This document shows, piece after piece, positions 44,886-55,488 of a stretch of DNA of 64,000 nt. A program made the position numbers and the translations under genes. How positions within the stretch are numbered: the first letter of the stretch is position 1; each line of letters opens with the position of its first letter. The notes beneath the pieces were generated by a model. It made no database searches. It saw only the letters and a list, made by a program, of their open reading frames with translations, and was not told where the DNA came from. Source of the DNA: Porphyromonas sp. (GTDB lineage Bacteria > Bacteroidota > Bacteroidia > Bacteroidales > Porphyromonadaceae); contig NZ_JAUMXC010000003.1 in assembly GCF_030529325.1 (NCBI RefSeq), positions 28,581-92,580 of the forward strand. Direction: 5' to 3'.

Positions 44886-46697
44886 ATGAACTACGGATTT
44901 CTTGACTTTTTAACCCTCATCGGATCGCTGGGAATCTTCCTCTACGGCATGAAGATCATGAGCGAAGGGCTACAGAAAATTGCTGGGGACAAGATGCGCA
45001 GCATCCTTTCGGCAATGACGAAAAACAGACTCTTAGGCGTATTTACAGGAGTCCTCATAACAGCCCTTGTACAATCCTCATCGGCAACAACTCTGATGGT
45101 AGTAAGCTTTGTGAATGCAGGTCTGCTGAACCTTGCTCAGGCTGTCACGGTCATCATGGGCGCCAACGTGGGTACCACTGTCACTGCGTGGGTCATAGCC
45201 TTGTTTGGCTTCAAGGTGGATATCGCCTCATTTGCCATCCCTCTGATAGCACTGTCGATCCCATTCATATTCTCCGGCAATAGTACGAGAAAATCATGGG
45301 GAGAGTTCATCATCGGTTTCGCATTCTTATTCATAGGTTTGCAGTTCTTGAAAAACAATGTCCCTGACTTGAAGTCCAACCCCGAGGCCTTGGCATTCCT
45401 CCAAAGCTATACGGACATGGGCTTTGGCTCCGTCATCATATTTCTACTGCTGGGGACAATCCTTACCATCATTGTACAATCTTCATCTGCAACCGTTGCG
45501 ATCACCCTTATTATGTGTTCAAAAGGTTGGATATCCTTTGATCTCGCCGCGGCGATGGTATTGGGAGAAAACATCGGTACTACAGTGACGGCAAATATCG
45601 CAGCACTGGGAGCCAATGTGCCGGCGAGAAGAGCAGCCATAGCTCACCTCATCTTCAACGTCTTCGGGGTGATATGGATGCTGATACTCTTCCGTCCGTT
45701 CCTTTCACTGATCATCAGTCTTGTGTCAAGCTGGGGTCCGGGGGACCCCACAGCGATGTATAGCTTTATCAATGGACTCGATCCCGAAAGACTGGCACTG
45801 CTCAATGATTTTGATCCAAGCAAGGCAGATACATCGCTCATAGCGGACAAGGAGATGATGGACAATTATGTTGTAGCGACATCATTCGGATTGTCTCTAT
45901 ACCACTCTCTGTTCAACATCATAAACGTATCAGTGATGATATGGTTCGTCAATGGGTATGTCTACCTCTGCAACCGAATCATCCCCTCAAAGCAAGAAGT
46001 ATCGGGCAACGAGGAATTCCAATTGCGCTATATCTCTTTCGGTATGCTTTCGACATCCGAACTATCACTTGCTCAGGCTCAAAAGGAGATGGCTCTCTTC
46101 GGTGAAAGAGCAGGGCGTATGTTGGGAATGGTAGACTCCATATTGGAAGAGACAGACCAGGAAAAGTTCATGGAAACTTTCAACCGCATTGAGAAATACG
46201 AAAACATCTGCGACCGCATGGAGGTAGAGATAGCCAATTATCTATCTAAAGTCTCCGAAGGGCGACTCAGTATGGACGGGAAGGAAAAGATCCGTGTCAT
46301 GCTTCGTGCGACTACCGAGATAGAAAGCATCGGGGACTCTTGTTACAACCTTGCTCAAGCGATAAAAAGGAAGGCTGACAACAAAGCCAACTTCACCGAA
46401 CAGATGATCCGCAATGTCAAAAGGATGATAGAACTTGACCAGAAGGCTCTCAACAGGATGAATGAGATCCTCAAGAAATCCGATGTCGAGCCTGCGGATG
46501 CCCTCGAATCCTACAACATCGAAAATGCTATCAATAATCTCCGCAATGATCTCAAATTAAAGAGTCTCGAAGACTTTGGCAACAAGGCTTGCGACTATCA
46601 AGACAGTGTCTACTACAACGATATGATCAACGAGTGTGAGCACCTTGGAGACTTTGTGCTCAATACAGTTCAAGCTGTTGTAGAGAAGAAGTTCTAA
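44886..46697 (+). CDS. Na/Pi cotransporter family protein with C-terminal PhoU domain
   Basis: A 603-residue inner-membrane transporter. Two inverted NptA-type repeats carry QSSSATT (63-69) with GANVGTTVTA, and QSSSATV (198-204) with GENIGTTVTA, the substrate/Na-binding hallmarks of the PNaS family. After the membrane part, residues about 380-600 are helical and PhoU-like. It probably takes up phosphate with sodium, or limits phosphate efflux; which is not readable. First of a rightward row followed at 24 nt by a GNAT-like gene. Confidence 0.92.
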   Translation: MNYGFLDFLTLIGSLGIFLYGMKIMSEGLQKIAGDKMRSILSAMTKNRLLGVFTGVLITALVQSSSATTLMVVSFVNAGLLNLAQAVTVIMGANVGTTVTAWVIALFGFKVDIASFAIPLIALSIPFIFSGNSTRKSWGEFIIGFAFLFIGLQFLKNNVPDLKSNPEALAFLQSYTDMGFGSVIIFLLLGTILTIIVQSSSATVAITLIMCSKGWISFDLAAAMVLGENIGTTVTANIAALGANVPARRAAIAHLIFNVFGVIWMLILFRPFLSLIISLVSSWGPGDPTAMYSFINGLDPERLALLNDFDPSKADTSLIADKEMMDNYVVATSFGLSLYHSLFNIINVSVMIWFVNGYVYLCNRIIPSKQEVSGNEEFQLRYISFGMLSTSELSLAQAQKEMALFGERAGRMLGMVDSILEETDQEKFMETFNRIEKYENICDRMEVEIANYLSKVSEGRLSMDGKEKIRVMLRATTEIESIGDSCYNLAQAIKRKADNKANFTEQMIRNVKRMIELDQKALNRMNEILKKSDVEPADALESYNIENAINNLRNDLKLKSLEDFGNKACDYQDSVYYNDMINECEHLGDFVLNTVQAVVEKKF

Positions 46698-46721
46698 GCC
46701 GGCACCGAATAACAATTCACA

Positions 46722-47918
46722 ATGGTAAGACGCTACGACGCATACAAGCGAGCCATCACCAAATACTTCAAGAGTGAGTCTATCAACAGTGACAAGGTAA
46801 TACTCAAGAGAGTAAAAGACAAGTCACAGTTGAGTGATTTTGTAGAGTTCAATCTCGAACTTTACAAGGATAACCCCTACCATGTGCCCTCACTCATTGA
46901 TGAAGAGATAATGACCCTTGATTGGGATCAGAATCCCGCATTCGAATTTTGCGATGCCGTTTATTATCTCGCATACAAAGGGGAACAGATCGTTGGACGC
47001 ATTGCAGGCATCATTAACCATAGGGCCAATGAGACATGGAACCAAAATCATGCACGATTCGGTTTTTTAGACTTTATCGATGACAAAGAAGTCGTAGACA
47101 AGCTCTTCGATGCAGCAGAAGACTGGGCTCGTCGCTACGGCTGTGACTTCATACACGGTCCTATGGGCTTTACCGATCTTGACAGGGAAGGCATGCTCAT
47201 CGACGGATTTGATCAGTTGTCAACAATAACGACCAACTACAACTATCCGTACTATGCTGCCCACCTCGAGCGCAGAGGCTACCGCAAAGATCAGGACTGG
47301 AAAGAGTACAAGATATATGCTCCCGACGAGATCCCGGACAAGCACCGCCGTATCGCCAACTTGGTAAGAGAGAAGTATGGGTTGACAACGAAGAAGTTTA
47401 CGAAGCGCAAGGAGATCTATCCATACGCCCAGCGCATCTTCGAGACTCTCAACGCCTCTTATGCACCTCTCTACGGTTTCTCGACCCTTACCCCCGCACA
47501 GATAGACTACTACGTCAAGATGTACATACCCATGATACGTCTTGATCTTGTTACCCTCATCCTCCGAGAGGAAGACGATGAAGTCGTAGGTTTCGGCATC
47601 ACTATTCCTAATCTGAGCCGAGCGATGCAAAAAGCCAAAGGCAAACTCTGGCCTTTCGGTTTCATTCACCTTCTCAAAGCCCTTCACTCCAAGCCCAAAG
47701 TGGTTGATCTCCTTCTGATAGGGATAGTTCCGGAGTATCAGAATAAGGGGGTCAATGCCCTTATCTTTGAGGATCTTATCCCCATTATCAAAAACTACGG
47801 GGTCGAGTATGTCGAGAGCAACCCTGAGCTTGAGACCAACCTCTCCGTACAACTACAGTGGAGTTACTTCGAGAAGGTGCACCACAAGACCCGCAGAGCA
47901 TTTATCAAAGAACTATAA
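46722..47918 (+). CDS. GNAT-fold protein, probable N-acyltransferase
   Basis: A 398-residue cytoplasmic protein. An N-terminal GNAT-like half contains [16 protein letters not shown] and [20 protein letters not shown]-terminal half contains [24 protein letters not shown], whose PEYQNKGV corresponds to the acetyl-CoA pyrophosphate loop. Uncharacterised proteins of this type (YghO-like) are common in Bacteroidetes. It lies between the phosphate transporter and parE; parE begins 8 nt after its stop, so they are likely co-transcribed. Substrate unknown. Confidence 0.85.
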   Translation: MVRRYDAYKRAITKYFKSESINSDKVILKRVKDKSQLSDFVEFNLELYKDNPYHVPSLIDEEIMTLDWDQNPAFEFCDAVYYLAYKGEQIVGRIAGIINHRANETWNQNHARFGFLDFIDDKEVVDKLFDAAEDWARRYGCDFIHGPMGFTDLDREGMLIDGFDQLSTITTNYNYPYYAAHLERRGYRKDQDWKEYKIYAPDEIPDKHRRIANLVREKYGLTTKKFTKRKEIYPYAQRIFETLNASYAPLYGFSTLTPAQIDYYVKMYIPMIRLDLVTLILREEDDEVVGFGITIPNLSRAMQKAKGKLWPFGFIHLLKALHSKPKVVDLLLIGIVPEYQNKGVNALIFEDLIPIIKNYGVEYVESNPELETNLSVQLQWSYFEKVHHKTRRAFIKEL

Positions 47919-47926
47919 CCAGCAGC

Positions 47927-49816
47927 ATGAGCCAGCAAGCACCACTAACATCAGACGAAGATATTGCCCTCTCCGAAGCACGGCGTAAGTACAGCGACGA
48001 TGCCGTACGTACCCTCGATCCTATGGAGCACATCCGCCAGCGCCCGGGGATGTATATCGGTAAGCTGGGCGATGGATCTTCTCCTGACGATGGTATATAT
48101 ATACTTCTCAAGGAGGTGATCGACAACGCCATCGACGAGTTTGCAATGGGCTTCGGACGCATGGTGCGCATCACCATTACGGACGATAGAGAAGTCTACG
48201 TAAGGGACTTCGGTCGAGGCATACCACAAGGTTCACTCAAAGACGCTGTGGGTAAGATGAATACAGGAGCAAAGTACGACAACGAGGTTTTCAAGAAAGT
48301 TGTCGGGCTCAACGGCGTCGGACTCAAAGCCGTCAACGCCCTCTCTTCCCGTATGGAAGTTACCTCTTACCGCGAGGGAAAGGGCAAGACCGTGACCTTT
48401 GAGAAGGGACAACTCATCTCCGAGACAGACCTGTTCGATGCTCCCGAAGACAAGGACGGCACCGCAGTACTCTTCACCCCGGATGACACGCTGTTCAAGG
48501 GCTATGCCTACCGCGAGGACTTCGTCATGGATATGATACGCATGTACTCATACCTCCACACCTCGCTCAACTTCAACCTCAACGGCAAACGCTACCTCTC
48601 CAAGTCCGGGCTCATGGATCTCCTCGAAGACACCATGACCTCCGATCCCCTCTATCCCATCATTCACTTTACCGACAAAGACATCGAGGTCGCCATCACT
48701 CACTCTTCTCAGTATGGTGAGGAGTACCACTCGTTTGTCAATGGGCAAAATACCATTCACGGAGGGACACACCTCTCCGCATTCAAAGAGGCTGTAGCAA
48801 GGACGATCAGGGAGTTTTACGGCAAATCTTTTGACTTCAACGACATCCGTTCGGGCATCGTCGCTGCCGTAAGCATCCGCATACAGGATCCGCTCTTTGA
48901 GAGCCAGACCAAAACCAAACTCGGGTCCAAGGAGATCGAAGAAGGGGGGATGACGATACAGAAGTTCATCGGAGACTTCCTCAAGACTCATCTGGACAAC
49001 TTCCTACACAAAAATCCTACGACGGCAGAGGCTCTCCAGAAGAAGATCCTTGAAAGCGAAAAGGAACGCAAAGCCATCGCCGGCATCACAAAGATTGCAA
49101 AGGAGCGTGCCAAAAAAGCAGCCATACACAATAAAAAGCTACGCGACTGCTCCTATCACTACAATGAGCCCAAGGCTCCCAACCCCGAGAAGACATCCAT
49201 CTTCATCACCGAAGGGCTCTCAGCCAGCGGGAGTATCACCCAGAGCCGCGATGCCAACTATCAAGCGGTCTTCTCGCTCCGTGGGAAACCCCTCAATTCG
49301 TACGGACTGTCCAAGCGGGTGGTGTACGAAAACGAGGAGTTCAACCTCCTCCAGGCAGCCCTCAATATCGAGGACTCCATCGACAACCTCCGTTACAACA
49401 AGATCATCGTCGCTACCGATGCCGACGTCGACGGCATGCACATCCGCCTGCTCATCATCACCTTTTTCTTGCAGTTTTTCCCCGAACTCATACGCCAAAA
49501 TCACGTCTTTATCCTTCAGACGCCACTTTTCCGCGTCCGAGACAAGCAGGACAAGGAGACCATCTACTGCTACGACGAAAAGGAGCGAGACGCAGCTATG
49601 GCAAAGCTCGGCAAAGGCTGTTCGGTCACACGCTTCAAGGGTCTTGGTGAGATCAAGGCCGAAGAGTTCAAAGCCTTCATCGGTGAAGATATGCGACTCG
49701 ACCCTGTCGTGATGAAAAAAGAGGATAACATCAAAGAACTCCTTGACTTCTATATGGGGAAGAACACCCCCGACCGTCAAGACTTCATCGTTCACAATCT
49801 CGAACCTGAGGAGTAA
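47927..49816 (+). CDS. parE: DNA topoisomerase IV subunit B
   Basis: A 629-residue type IIA topoisomerase ATPase subunit, for chromosome decatenation with ParC. The GHKL ATPase shows [10 protein letters not shown] (about 63), DFGRGIP and [14 protein letters not shown]. The TOPRIM domain shows [10 protein letters not shown] (about Glu429) and [12 protein letters not shown] (about 498). The start [10 protein letters not shown] at 47927 lies just after the previous stop; an upstream in-frame Met would overlap that gene. ParE is preferred over GyrB because of length and the EGLSASG form (GyrB has EGDSAGG), as in Bacteroidetes ParE. ParC is not in the window. Confidence 0.93.
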   Translation: MSQQAPLTSDEDIALSEARRKYSDDAVRTLDPMEHIRQRPGMYIGKLGDGSSPDDGIYILLKEVIDNAIDEFAMGFGRMVRITITDDREVYVRDFGRGIPQGSLKDAVGKMNTGAKYDNEVFKKVVGLNGVGLKAVNALSSRMEVTSYREGKGKTVTFEKGQLISETDLFDAPEDKDGTAVLFTPDDTLFKGYAYREDFVMDMIRMYSYLHTSLNFNLNGKRYLSKSGLMDLLEDTMTSDPLYPIIHFTDKDIEVAITHSSQYGEEYHSFVNGQNTIHGGTHLSAFKEAVARTIREFYGKSFDFNDIRSGIVAAVSIRIQDPLFESQTKTKLGSKEIEEGGMTIQKFIGDFLKTHLDNFLHKNPTTAEALQKKILESEKERKAIAGITKIAKERAKKAAIHNKKLRDCSYHYNEPKAPNPEKTSIFITEGLSASGSITQSRDANYQAVFSLRGKPLNSYGLSKRVVYENEEFNLLQAALNIEDSIDNLRYNKIIVATDADVDGMHIRLLIITFFLQFFPELIRQNHVFILQTPLFRVRDKQDKETIYCYDEKERDAAMAKLGKGCSVTRFKGLGEIKAEEFKAFIGEDMRLDPVVMKKEDNIKELLDFYMGKNTPDRQDFIVHNLEPEE

Positions 49817-49863
49817 GCCCCTCCACCTATCAAGTTTTACCCTTTCAAACACCACACAAGGCT

Positions 49864-50325
49864 ATGACGAACAACGAACAAAGCACACCAAAAATCGGCA
49901 TCTACGCCGGCTCGTTCGATCCCTACACCATCGGTCACGTGGATATTGTCGAAAGGGCACTCAAACTCGTAGACACCCTCCACATCGTCATCGGGGTTAA
50001 CACCCGAAAGGCTTCATTTATCCCTACCGAAGAACGTCTGAAGACCATCCAAGACCTCTACGCCAACAACCCTCGTGTCATCGTGGCTCTCAACGAAGAG
50101 CTCACCGCCACCTATGCCAAGAAGCACGGTGCAACAGTCCTCATCCGAGGCATCCGCAACGTCACCGACATGGAGTACGAGCGCAGTATGGCAGATATTC
50201 ATCTCACACACTTCGGGCTGGACACGATACTCCTCTTCTCATCGCCCGAACTCGCCAGCATCAGTTCATCCGTCGTCCGCGAGCTCGCCACTTTCGGCGA
50301 AGACTATTCACGCTACATCCCTTAA
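49864..50325 (+). CDS. coaD: Phosphopantetheine adenylyltransferase
   Basis: A 153-residue enzyme that makes dephospho-CoA from 4'-phosphopantetheine and ATP, the penultimate step of CoA synthesis. The nucleotidyltransferase motif is AGSFDPYTIGH (T/HxGH), followed by LIRGIRNVTDMEYE and the ISSSVVRE motif near the C-terminus. Length is typical. It follows parE by 47 nt in the same direction, is last of the rightward row, and converges with the truncated gene at 50388. Confidence 0.97.
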   Translation: MTNNEQSTPKIGIYAGSFDPYTIGHVDIVERALKLVDTLHIVIGVNTRKASFIPTEERLKTIQDLYANNPRVIVALNEELTATYAKKHGATVLIRGIRNVTDMEYERSMADIHLTHFGLDTILLFSSPELASISSSVVRELATFGEDYSRYIP

Positions 50326-50387
50326 CATCACAGCAACGAAAACAAGGCTTGTCCGGTAGTAAACTCATCGGACAGCAATGATTCTTA

Positions 50388-51515
50388 TTAAAGATCCACT
50401 CTCAGTTTATATCTCTTGGCATAAGGACCGATAGAGATTTCTACATCACGCTGATGTACAGGTTTTGCAATGTTTGAAGAGAAGTCATACCCGATCTTTT
50501 CGTCGATGATTTTCACAGTCGGAGTAAAATCTGTGGTCTCTTGAGTCAAGAGAGACTTGGAGCATTCGTCCAAATTGATAAAAGAATAGTCCTTGCCACC
50601 TATGATCCTGTCGATCTTCTGTTGGAAGAGCTCCTCTCTTGATCTTGCACTTTCACGTTCAAGAGCAGATTTGCCTTTCCTTGGAGCAGTAGCTTGTTCA
50701 CGTTCGTCAACGATAGGTTTGAGTGAGCCGGACACTTTGGTAATCTTGCCGTCATTATCCATACCCACAGTGATCAAGCCATGTCCTGAATTGACACTCT
50801 TGAGGTTGTCATGCTCTTGGCGGATTTGGATAATTGTTTCAATTACCTTAGGATCGTAGAGTTCTTCAGTCTTGGCATTACCGCCTCCTTGTATAGTATG
50901 ATATGTCGTTGCTTGTTCCAGCTTTATACCCTTTGCCAATCCAAGTTCGGAAACGAATCCCTCGGCAATCTTAAGGGCCTTGCTCTCGCCTATTTGTTTT
51001 GTATTTCGGTAGTTTGCTTTTGCCATTTCGAGACTTACGTGTCCGGCTCTATCCAAACTCACTCGTAAGTCTTTTGTGCCGATGATACGTGTACCCATAT
51101 TGTCGATCTTGATGATCGATGCTGTACGTTTGGTGAGATCTGCCTTGTTACCAATAGCAGAGGACATAGCATCATCGATCATATCGGGAGAAAGGATCAG
51201 TGCGTTGTTGTTGCGAGGTTCTTTGAGCGAACCCACACTTTCCCTTTTAGTTTTACTGGCCGGATAACGCCACTCCCAAGACCAGTAATTTCTGGCGGCC
51301 GGGGAAGGACAAAAACAACATTCATTGGCAAGTCTTGCCTTGGATTCAGCTTGGTTAGCACCAAGAGCACACACTACAGGACTCTGTCTGTGAGATATCC
51401 TCCAGCCGGCTTCAATGAAAGCGTCCTTGAAGGAGCGTCCTTTTCTCCACTCTTCCCAGAAGTATTTACCATAGTTCCTATTGTCATAGCTGACAATGTC
51501 GTCCCCAAAGTACAT
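50388..51515 (-). pseudogene. 5'-truncated gene, DUF6345-like region, behind nrdG
   Basis: An open frame whose protein-like sequence begins abruptly. From Met at 51515 it gives 375 residues, but sequence resembling the same protein extends some 25 codons further upstream without a start, and beyond that the frame only shadows nrdG. The segment YGKYFWEEWRKGRSFKDAFIEAGW ... SPVVCALG and a C-terminal VNSGHGLITVGMDNDGKI pattern weakly resemble DUF6345 exported proteins, whose signal peptide and N-terminal catalytic-looking part are absent here. Most likely the 3' remnant of a longer gene whose 5' end was lost at the nrdG junction. Expression is doubtful. Confidence 0.5.
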
Positions 51516-51660
51516 TATCTGTCCGAAAATAAGCTGACTTTTCACATCAATTCCGACAAAGGAGCATAAAAGACGGTCACACACCTTGAGTGGGTATATG
51601 AAACTCTGAAAACAGTTTTTTGAATAATGCGGAAACGTCAAGGGAGAGCGGTAGGACAGC

Positions 51661-52182
51661 TCAATCTTTCTTGTGCAGACGGATGATACGCTGATTGCGA
51701 CTGCCACGAAAAGGCAGTGTGGGATCAAACTCTTCTTGGACGAAACGACCATCGACGAGAACATCGATGTACTCCAGTAAAGGGAAAAGATCGGGCGATG
51801 CCTGTATCTCCTCAAGAGTATATCCGGTATAGCACCAGATATTCAGCCCTGTCTCACTTTTCAACCGCTTGAGGAGGGCAAGAGTGCCCCGAGGATTAAA
51901 AAACGGATCCCCACCACTTAGGGTAATGCCGTCGAGGAGGGGGTTGGACAATATCTCTTTGATGATATCGGCAAGGATAGCTTCGGTCAGTAGGACTCCC
52001 GCCATAGGATCCCAACTCGCAGGATTTTGACAACCCGGACAGCCATGAGCACAGCCGGCAAGATACAAGGAGTACCTTATCCCTTCGCCATCGGATATGG
52101 TCTCCTTGTATCTATTGAGTAAGTGTAAGTTATACTGTTCGATGGGTTCGCCCACTACCACGTGTCGTGTGTATAGTCTCAA
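51661..52182 (-). CDS. nrdG: Anaerobic ribonucleotide reductase activating protein
   Basis: A 173-residue radical-SAM activase that installs the glycyl radical on NrdD. The cluster motif is CAHGCPGC (Cys44, 48, 51; CxxxCxxC), with SDGEGIRYSLYLAGC before it and ITLSGGDPFFNP after. Its start overlaps the nrdD stop by 4 nt (52179-52182), a coupled nrdD-nrdG operon. Strictly or facultatively anaerobic life fits. Confidence 0.97.
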   Translation of the reverse strand: MRLYTRHVVVGEPIEQYNLHLLNRYKETISDGEGIRYSLYLAGCAHGCPGCQNPASWDPMAGVLLTEAILADIIKEILSNPLLDGITLSGGDPFFNPRGTLALLKRLKSETGLNIWCYTGYTLEEIQASPDLFPLLEYIDVLVDGRFVQEEFDPTLPFRGSRNQRIIRLHKKD

Positions 52183-54566
52183 CAGTGTTTGATACGGTCT
52201 TTTTCCTCAGATTTCTTTGCGGAGTTCCAGCTGTCGAGAGAGCCGGTGAGATAACCGGTGATACGTCTCAGACGTGCTATATCTTCGCTTGCACAGACAG
52301 GGCACTTGGCATAGATCACACCCTTGTAACCACACCTGTTACAGGTATCAACAGGGTGATTGATAGAGCCATAACCGATCTCGGCATCGTGCATTGCCTT
52401 GACGATCTTGAGGATACCGGAGACATTCTTCTTAGCCTCTCCATCAAGCTCCACATAAGTGATATGGCCACCTCGTGTGATAGCGTGGAACGGAGCCTCA
52501 AGCTGTATCTTCTCAAATATAGTCACCGGCTCCTTCACATCTATATGGAACGAGTTGACATAGTAGTCACGATCTGTCACACCGGGGATGATACCATACT
52601 TCTTACGGTCCATGCGAGTAAAGCGCCCCGAAAGTCCTTCGGCAGGTGTGGCAAGGACAGAGTAGTTGAGATTGTATTTCCGCTTGAACTCATCCACGAC
52701 ATTGTTCATCACAATGATCGCATCGTAAAGGGTCTGATAAGCCTCCTTGTTGTGCGCGTGCCCTTCGCCATAGATAGCCACCATGGCATTGTGTCCGCCG
52801 ATGAAGCCGATACCGAGCGTACCTGTAGCGATCACATCGCCCACTTCGTCGTTCGGATCGAAAGCACCACCGCCTTTCCATACATCATTACCCATCATGA
52901 AGGGATACTGACGAGCAAGAGCCGTACGTTGGTACCTGTATCTGTCATAAAGCTGTTCGGCTATCATTTCGGCTGTCTTACGCACGGAATCGAGGAAGAT
53001 AGCCTTGGCTTCTCCACGTATGGTATGCTTGTCGCAACCGGGATTGAGCTCTTCGGCCTCTCTCATAGCCTCGATGGCAAGACGAGGTAAGTTCATCGAG
53101 GTGAACGACAAGTTACCCCTGCCGACCGAAGTCTTTTCTCCACGGAGGTTTTCAAAGACACGGGTACGGCATCCCATGGTAGCCAGTTCGTACAAGTACC
53201 TTTTGGGATCGTGAGCCTCCCACTTCTCGTGCTTATTGTATTTTGTATCGAGGAAGAGGAAGTTGGGGAAGAGTGCCTTGGAAGTCGTGTTGCAGGCCTC
53301 TATGAGGAGGTCAAAGTTGGGAGCTTCGAACTCCATCTCCCCTCTAAGGGCTGCGGGGAAGTCCTGCATTGCCTTTTCATAGTCGGCAACAGAGAAGGAC
53401 ACACCATCTTTGACCTTGAATATCTGTATAGGGAATATCGGCACCTCACCGTGTCCCAAACCCTCTGTCGTTGCGGAGAGGAGCTCACGCATGAGCAGAC
53501 GAGCCTCGGGAGAAGTATCCGTACCGTAGTTGATCGAACTGAAGACAACCTGATTACCACCACGGGAGTGCATCGTATTGAGATTGTGGATGAAGCCCTC
53601 CATCGCCTGATGTGTCTCACGTGTCGTCTTGGTCATCGCATGATTCCACGCACGCTCTATATCTTTGGTCTCGATACCGGGACATAGTTTAGCCATCTTG
53701 GCTTGAGCTTCGGCTATCGCTTCCGTTTTTTCCTGGACAGAGACACCCTCGCTGACAAGGCCGTCGAGGAGGGTCTTTCGATCGATCTCCATATCCCTCA
53801 TGCCTGCGATGAAAACCAGCGCATCTGCGAGGTGACGTCGGAAGCTCTTGAGTACCCCCTTGGCCATGAAGAAGTCAAAGGCAGGGATGGACTGTCCCCC
53901 ATGCTGTTCGTTCTGATTGGTCTGGAAGATGATCGTTGCCAACGTAGCATAACTCTGTATCGACTGTGGAGTACGGATGCTGCCGTTTTTGGTGCGGAAT
54001 CCACGCTCGTACAGATCCTCAAGATCATACTGTATACATGTTGTTGTCTTTGTGGGGAAATAGTCGAGGTCGTGGATGTGGATATCCCCCTCACGATGAG
54101 CACGAGCGTACTTGACACTGAGGAGGTACTTATTGGTGTAGTCCTTGGTCACCTCGGATGCAAATGTCATCATCTGCCCGGCAGGAGTATGCGCCGACAT
54201 GTTGGCATTGCTGAGGTTGACATCATTCTTTTCTATACGCACGATGCCATCCATGATCTGCTTCATGCCCGTGCGTTTGTCTCGCTCTACGTTGCGCCAC
54301 TCGCGGTAGATGATGTACTTTTTGGCCACAAAAGGGTCACATGCCATCAGCTCATGCTCCACGAGGTCCTGTATCTCTTCGACGGTAGGATTGGTCTCGG
54401 TGGAAAGCTGGGCACAGACTTTTTGCACCATACCTCGAATCACATTTTTATTTTCCTGTATGCCCGAAGCTCTATAAGCTTTGATTATGGCATTTTCTAT
54501 CTTTTCCGGGGAAAACGGCTCTTGCTTCCCATCTCTCTTGATGATGAATAAAGTAGGTGCATCCAT
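52179..54566 (-). CDS. nrdD: Anaerobic ribonucleoside-triphosphate reductase (class III)
   Basis: A 795-residue glycyl-radical enzyme that reduces NTPs to dNTPs without oxygen. The N-terminal ATP-cone (FIIKRDGKQEPFSPEKIENA) is the allosteric site. The C-terminus has the zinc knot Cys742, 745, 755, 758 (CNRCG ... CPVC) and the glycyl-radical loop ITGYLTGSLDSWN with the radical at about Gly771, ending EEKDRIKHC. Length is slightly above the enterobacterial enzyme. Followed by nrdG with a 4-nt overlap. No NrdR box was identified by eye in the long upstream region. Confidence 0.98.
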   Translation of the reverse strand: MDAPTLFIIKRDGKQEPFSPEKIENAIIKAYRASGIQENKNVIRGMVQKVCAQLSTETNPTVEEIQDLVEHELMACDPFVAKKYIIYREWRNVERDKRTGMKQIMDGIVRIEKNDVNLSNANMSAHTPAGQMMTFASEVTKDYTNKYLLSVKYARAHREGDIHIHDLDYFPTKTTTCIQYDLEDLYERGFRTKNGSIRTPQSIQSYATLATIIFQTNQNEQHGGQSIPAFDFFMAKGVLKSFRRHLADALVFIAGMRDMEIDRKTLLDGLVSEGVSVQEKTEAIAEAQAKMAKLCPGIETKDIERAWNHAMTKTTRETHQAMEGFIHNLNTMHSRGGNQVVFSSINYGTDTSPEARLLMRELLSATTEGLGHGEVPIFPIQIFKVKDGVSFSVADYEKAMQDFPAALRGEMEFEAPNFDLLIEACNTTSKALFPNFLFLDTKYNKHEKWEAHDPKRYLYELATMGCRTRVFENLRGEKTSVGRGNLSFTSMNLPRLAIEAMREAEELNPGCDKHTIRGEAKAIFLDSVRKTAEMIAEQLYDRYRYQRTALARQYPFMMGNDVWKGGGAFDPNDEVGDVIATGTLGIGFIGGHNAMVAIYGEGHAHNKEAYQTLYDAIIVMNNVVDEFKRKYNLNYSVLATPAEGLSGRFTRMDRKKYGIIPGVTDRDYYVNSFHIDVKEPVTIFEKIQLEAPFHAITRGGHITYVELDGEAKKNVSGILKIVKAMHDAEIGYGSINHPVDTCNRCGYKGVIYAKCPVCASEDIARLRRITGYLTGSLDSWNSAKKSEEKDRIKHC

Positions 54567-55065
54567 AGGCGTATATTGATTAGAGTTATAATGAAAAAAG
54601 TCGCACTCGGCACCTCCGGGGGGTTACTCTCCAAAAGGCATACTGACATCAGATCAAGGCAACAAACATAACACTGTCAATCAATCTATTACACAAAGAA
54701 TAGCGACAACGGTGACACGGTCTGATTGCATCATTGATCCCATAAACGAGCGGCAACCCAAAGTTACGGAAATTATCTATTTTTCCTAACCCATTTCACC
54801 GGATGAAAGCCGAAAAAAAACTAAATCTAATCTCATTTGAGTATGCCCGAAAGCTATTCGACATGCTAAATAACAACTTGTAGGTATCACTTCCGCAAGA
54901 GGTCAAAATATTTTACAAAAAATTTCCTCCAAGGTTTATTTTTTGAAGTGTAACAGACCCGTCTCAAACGGATCTCAAACTACCGATCCGAGACCCGCAC
55001 ACTGAGCGAAAAAAACAAGACATCATAACTCTCTGGTATCAAAGCCTTCTGAAGGGGCAAAAAAA

Positions 55066-55143
55066 GGTTGTCTAACTTGACGCGTCAAGTTAGACAACTT
55101 AATTCATCAAGTTAGACACCTTGATTTCGGAAGATGTACATCT
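55066..55143 (+). repeat. 22-bp-period palindromic repeat element, copy E
   Basis: The cleanest copy: 55067-55082 and 55083-55098 form a perfect 32-bp palindrome with no spacer. A third half-site follows 22 bp on, then GATTTCGG and TGTACATCT. A seven-A tract precedes. It is nearly identical to copy A over about 80 bp although 52 kb away. Confidence 0.92.
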
Positions 55144-55316
55144 TTTTTTTCAGGACTCCTCAAAACGACATCCCGACATGGGTAATATGGGATTATTTGT
55201 TAAAATGATTTGAGCCTCCACATCGAAATAGTTAATAATTGCAAAATCAAAACGTTTTAACACAAAAAAAATCAGTTTTATTTTCTGCACGTATCGTTTT
55301 ATTGCGTTCTATTGGC

Positions 55317-55324
55317 TATCTTTG
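55317..55324 (+). promoter_or_regulatory. -7 box candidate for uptake locus 2
   Basis: TATCTTTG matches TAnnTTTG, 164 nt before the susC start. No clear -33 box, which may mean activator dependence. Confidence 0.4.
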
Positions 55325-55488
55325 ATAAGATTGTGGCTAAATTCTGATGTAGAGGGTGTTAAGAGCACCTATTTCGAGCTATGAAATATGAAGACATACC
55401 GAAAAGGCAAACAGTCAGGAAGAAAGATTTTCACAGAAATTAAATACCAAAAATAAAACTTAATTACAATCAAATTCACTTCAATGTA

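Larger units (their letters stand above)
54567..55488. other. Divergent nrdD / uptake locus 2 intergenic region
   Basis: About 920 bp without a gene. A minus-strand TAACTTTG box (54759-54766) is a weak nrdD promoter candidate. Repeat copy E lies at 55066-55143. A TATCTTTG box (55317-55324) is the likely -7 element of locus 2 and implies a leader of about 160 nt. Confidence 0.55.

Noticed and set aside
52167..53090. A 307-codon open frame opposite nrdD/nrdG
   Set aside because: Shadow of the conserved nrdD frame; composition is not protein-like and its start overlaps nrdG.
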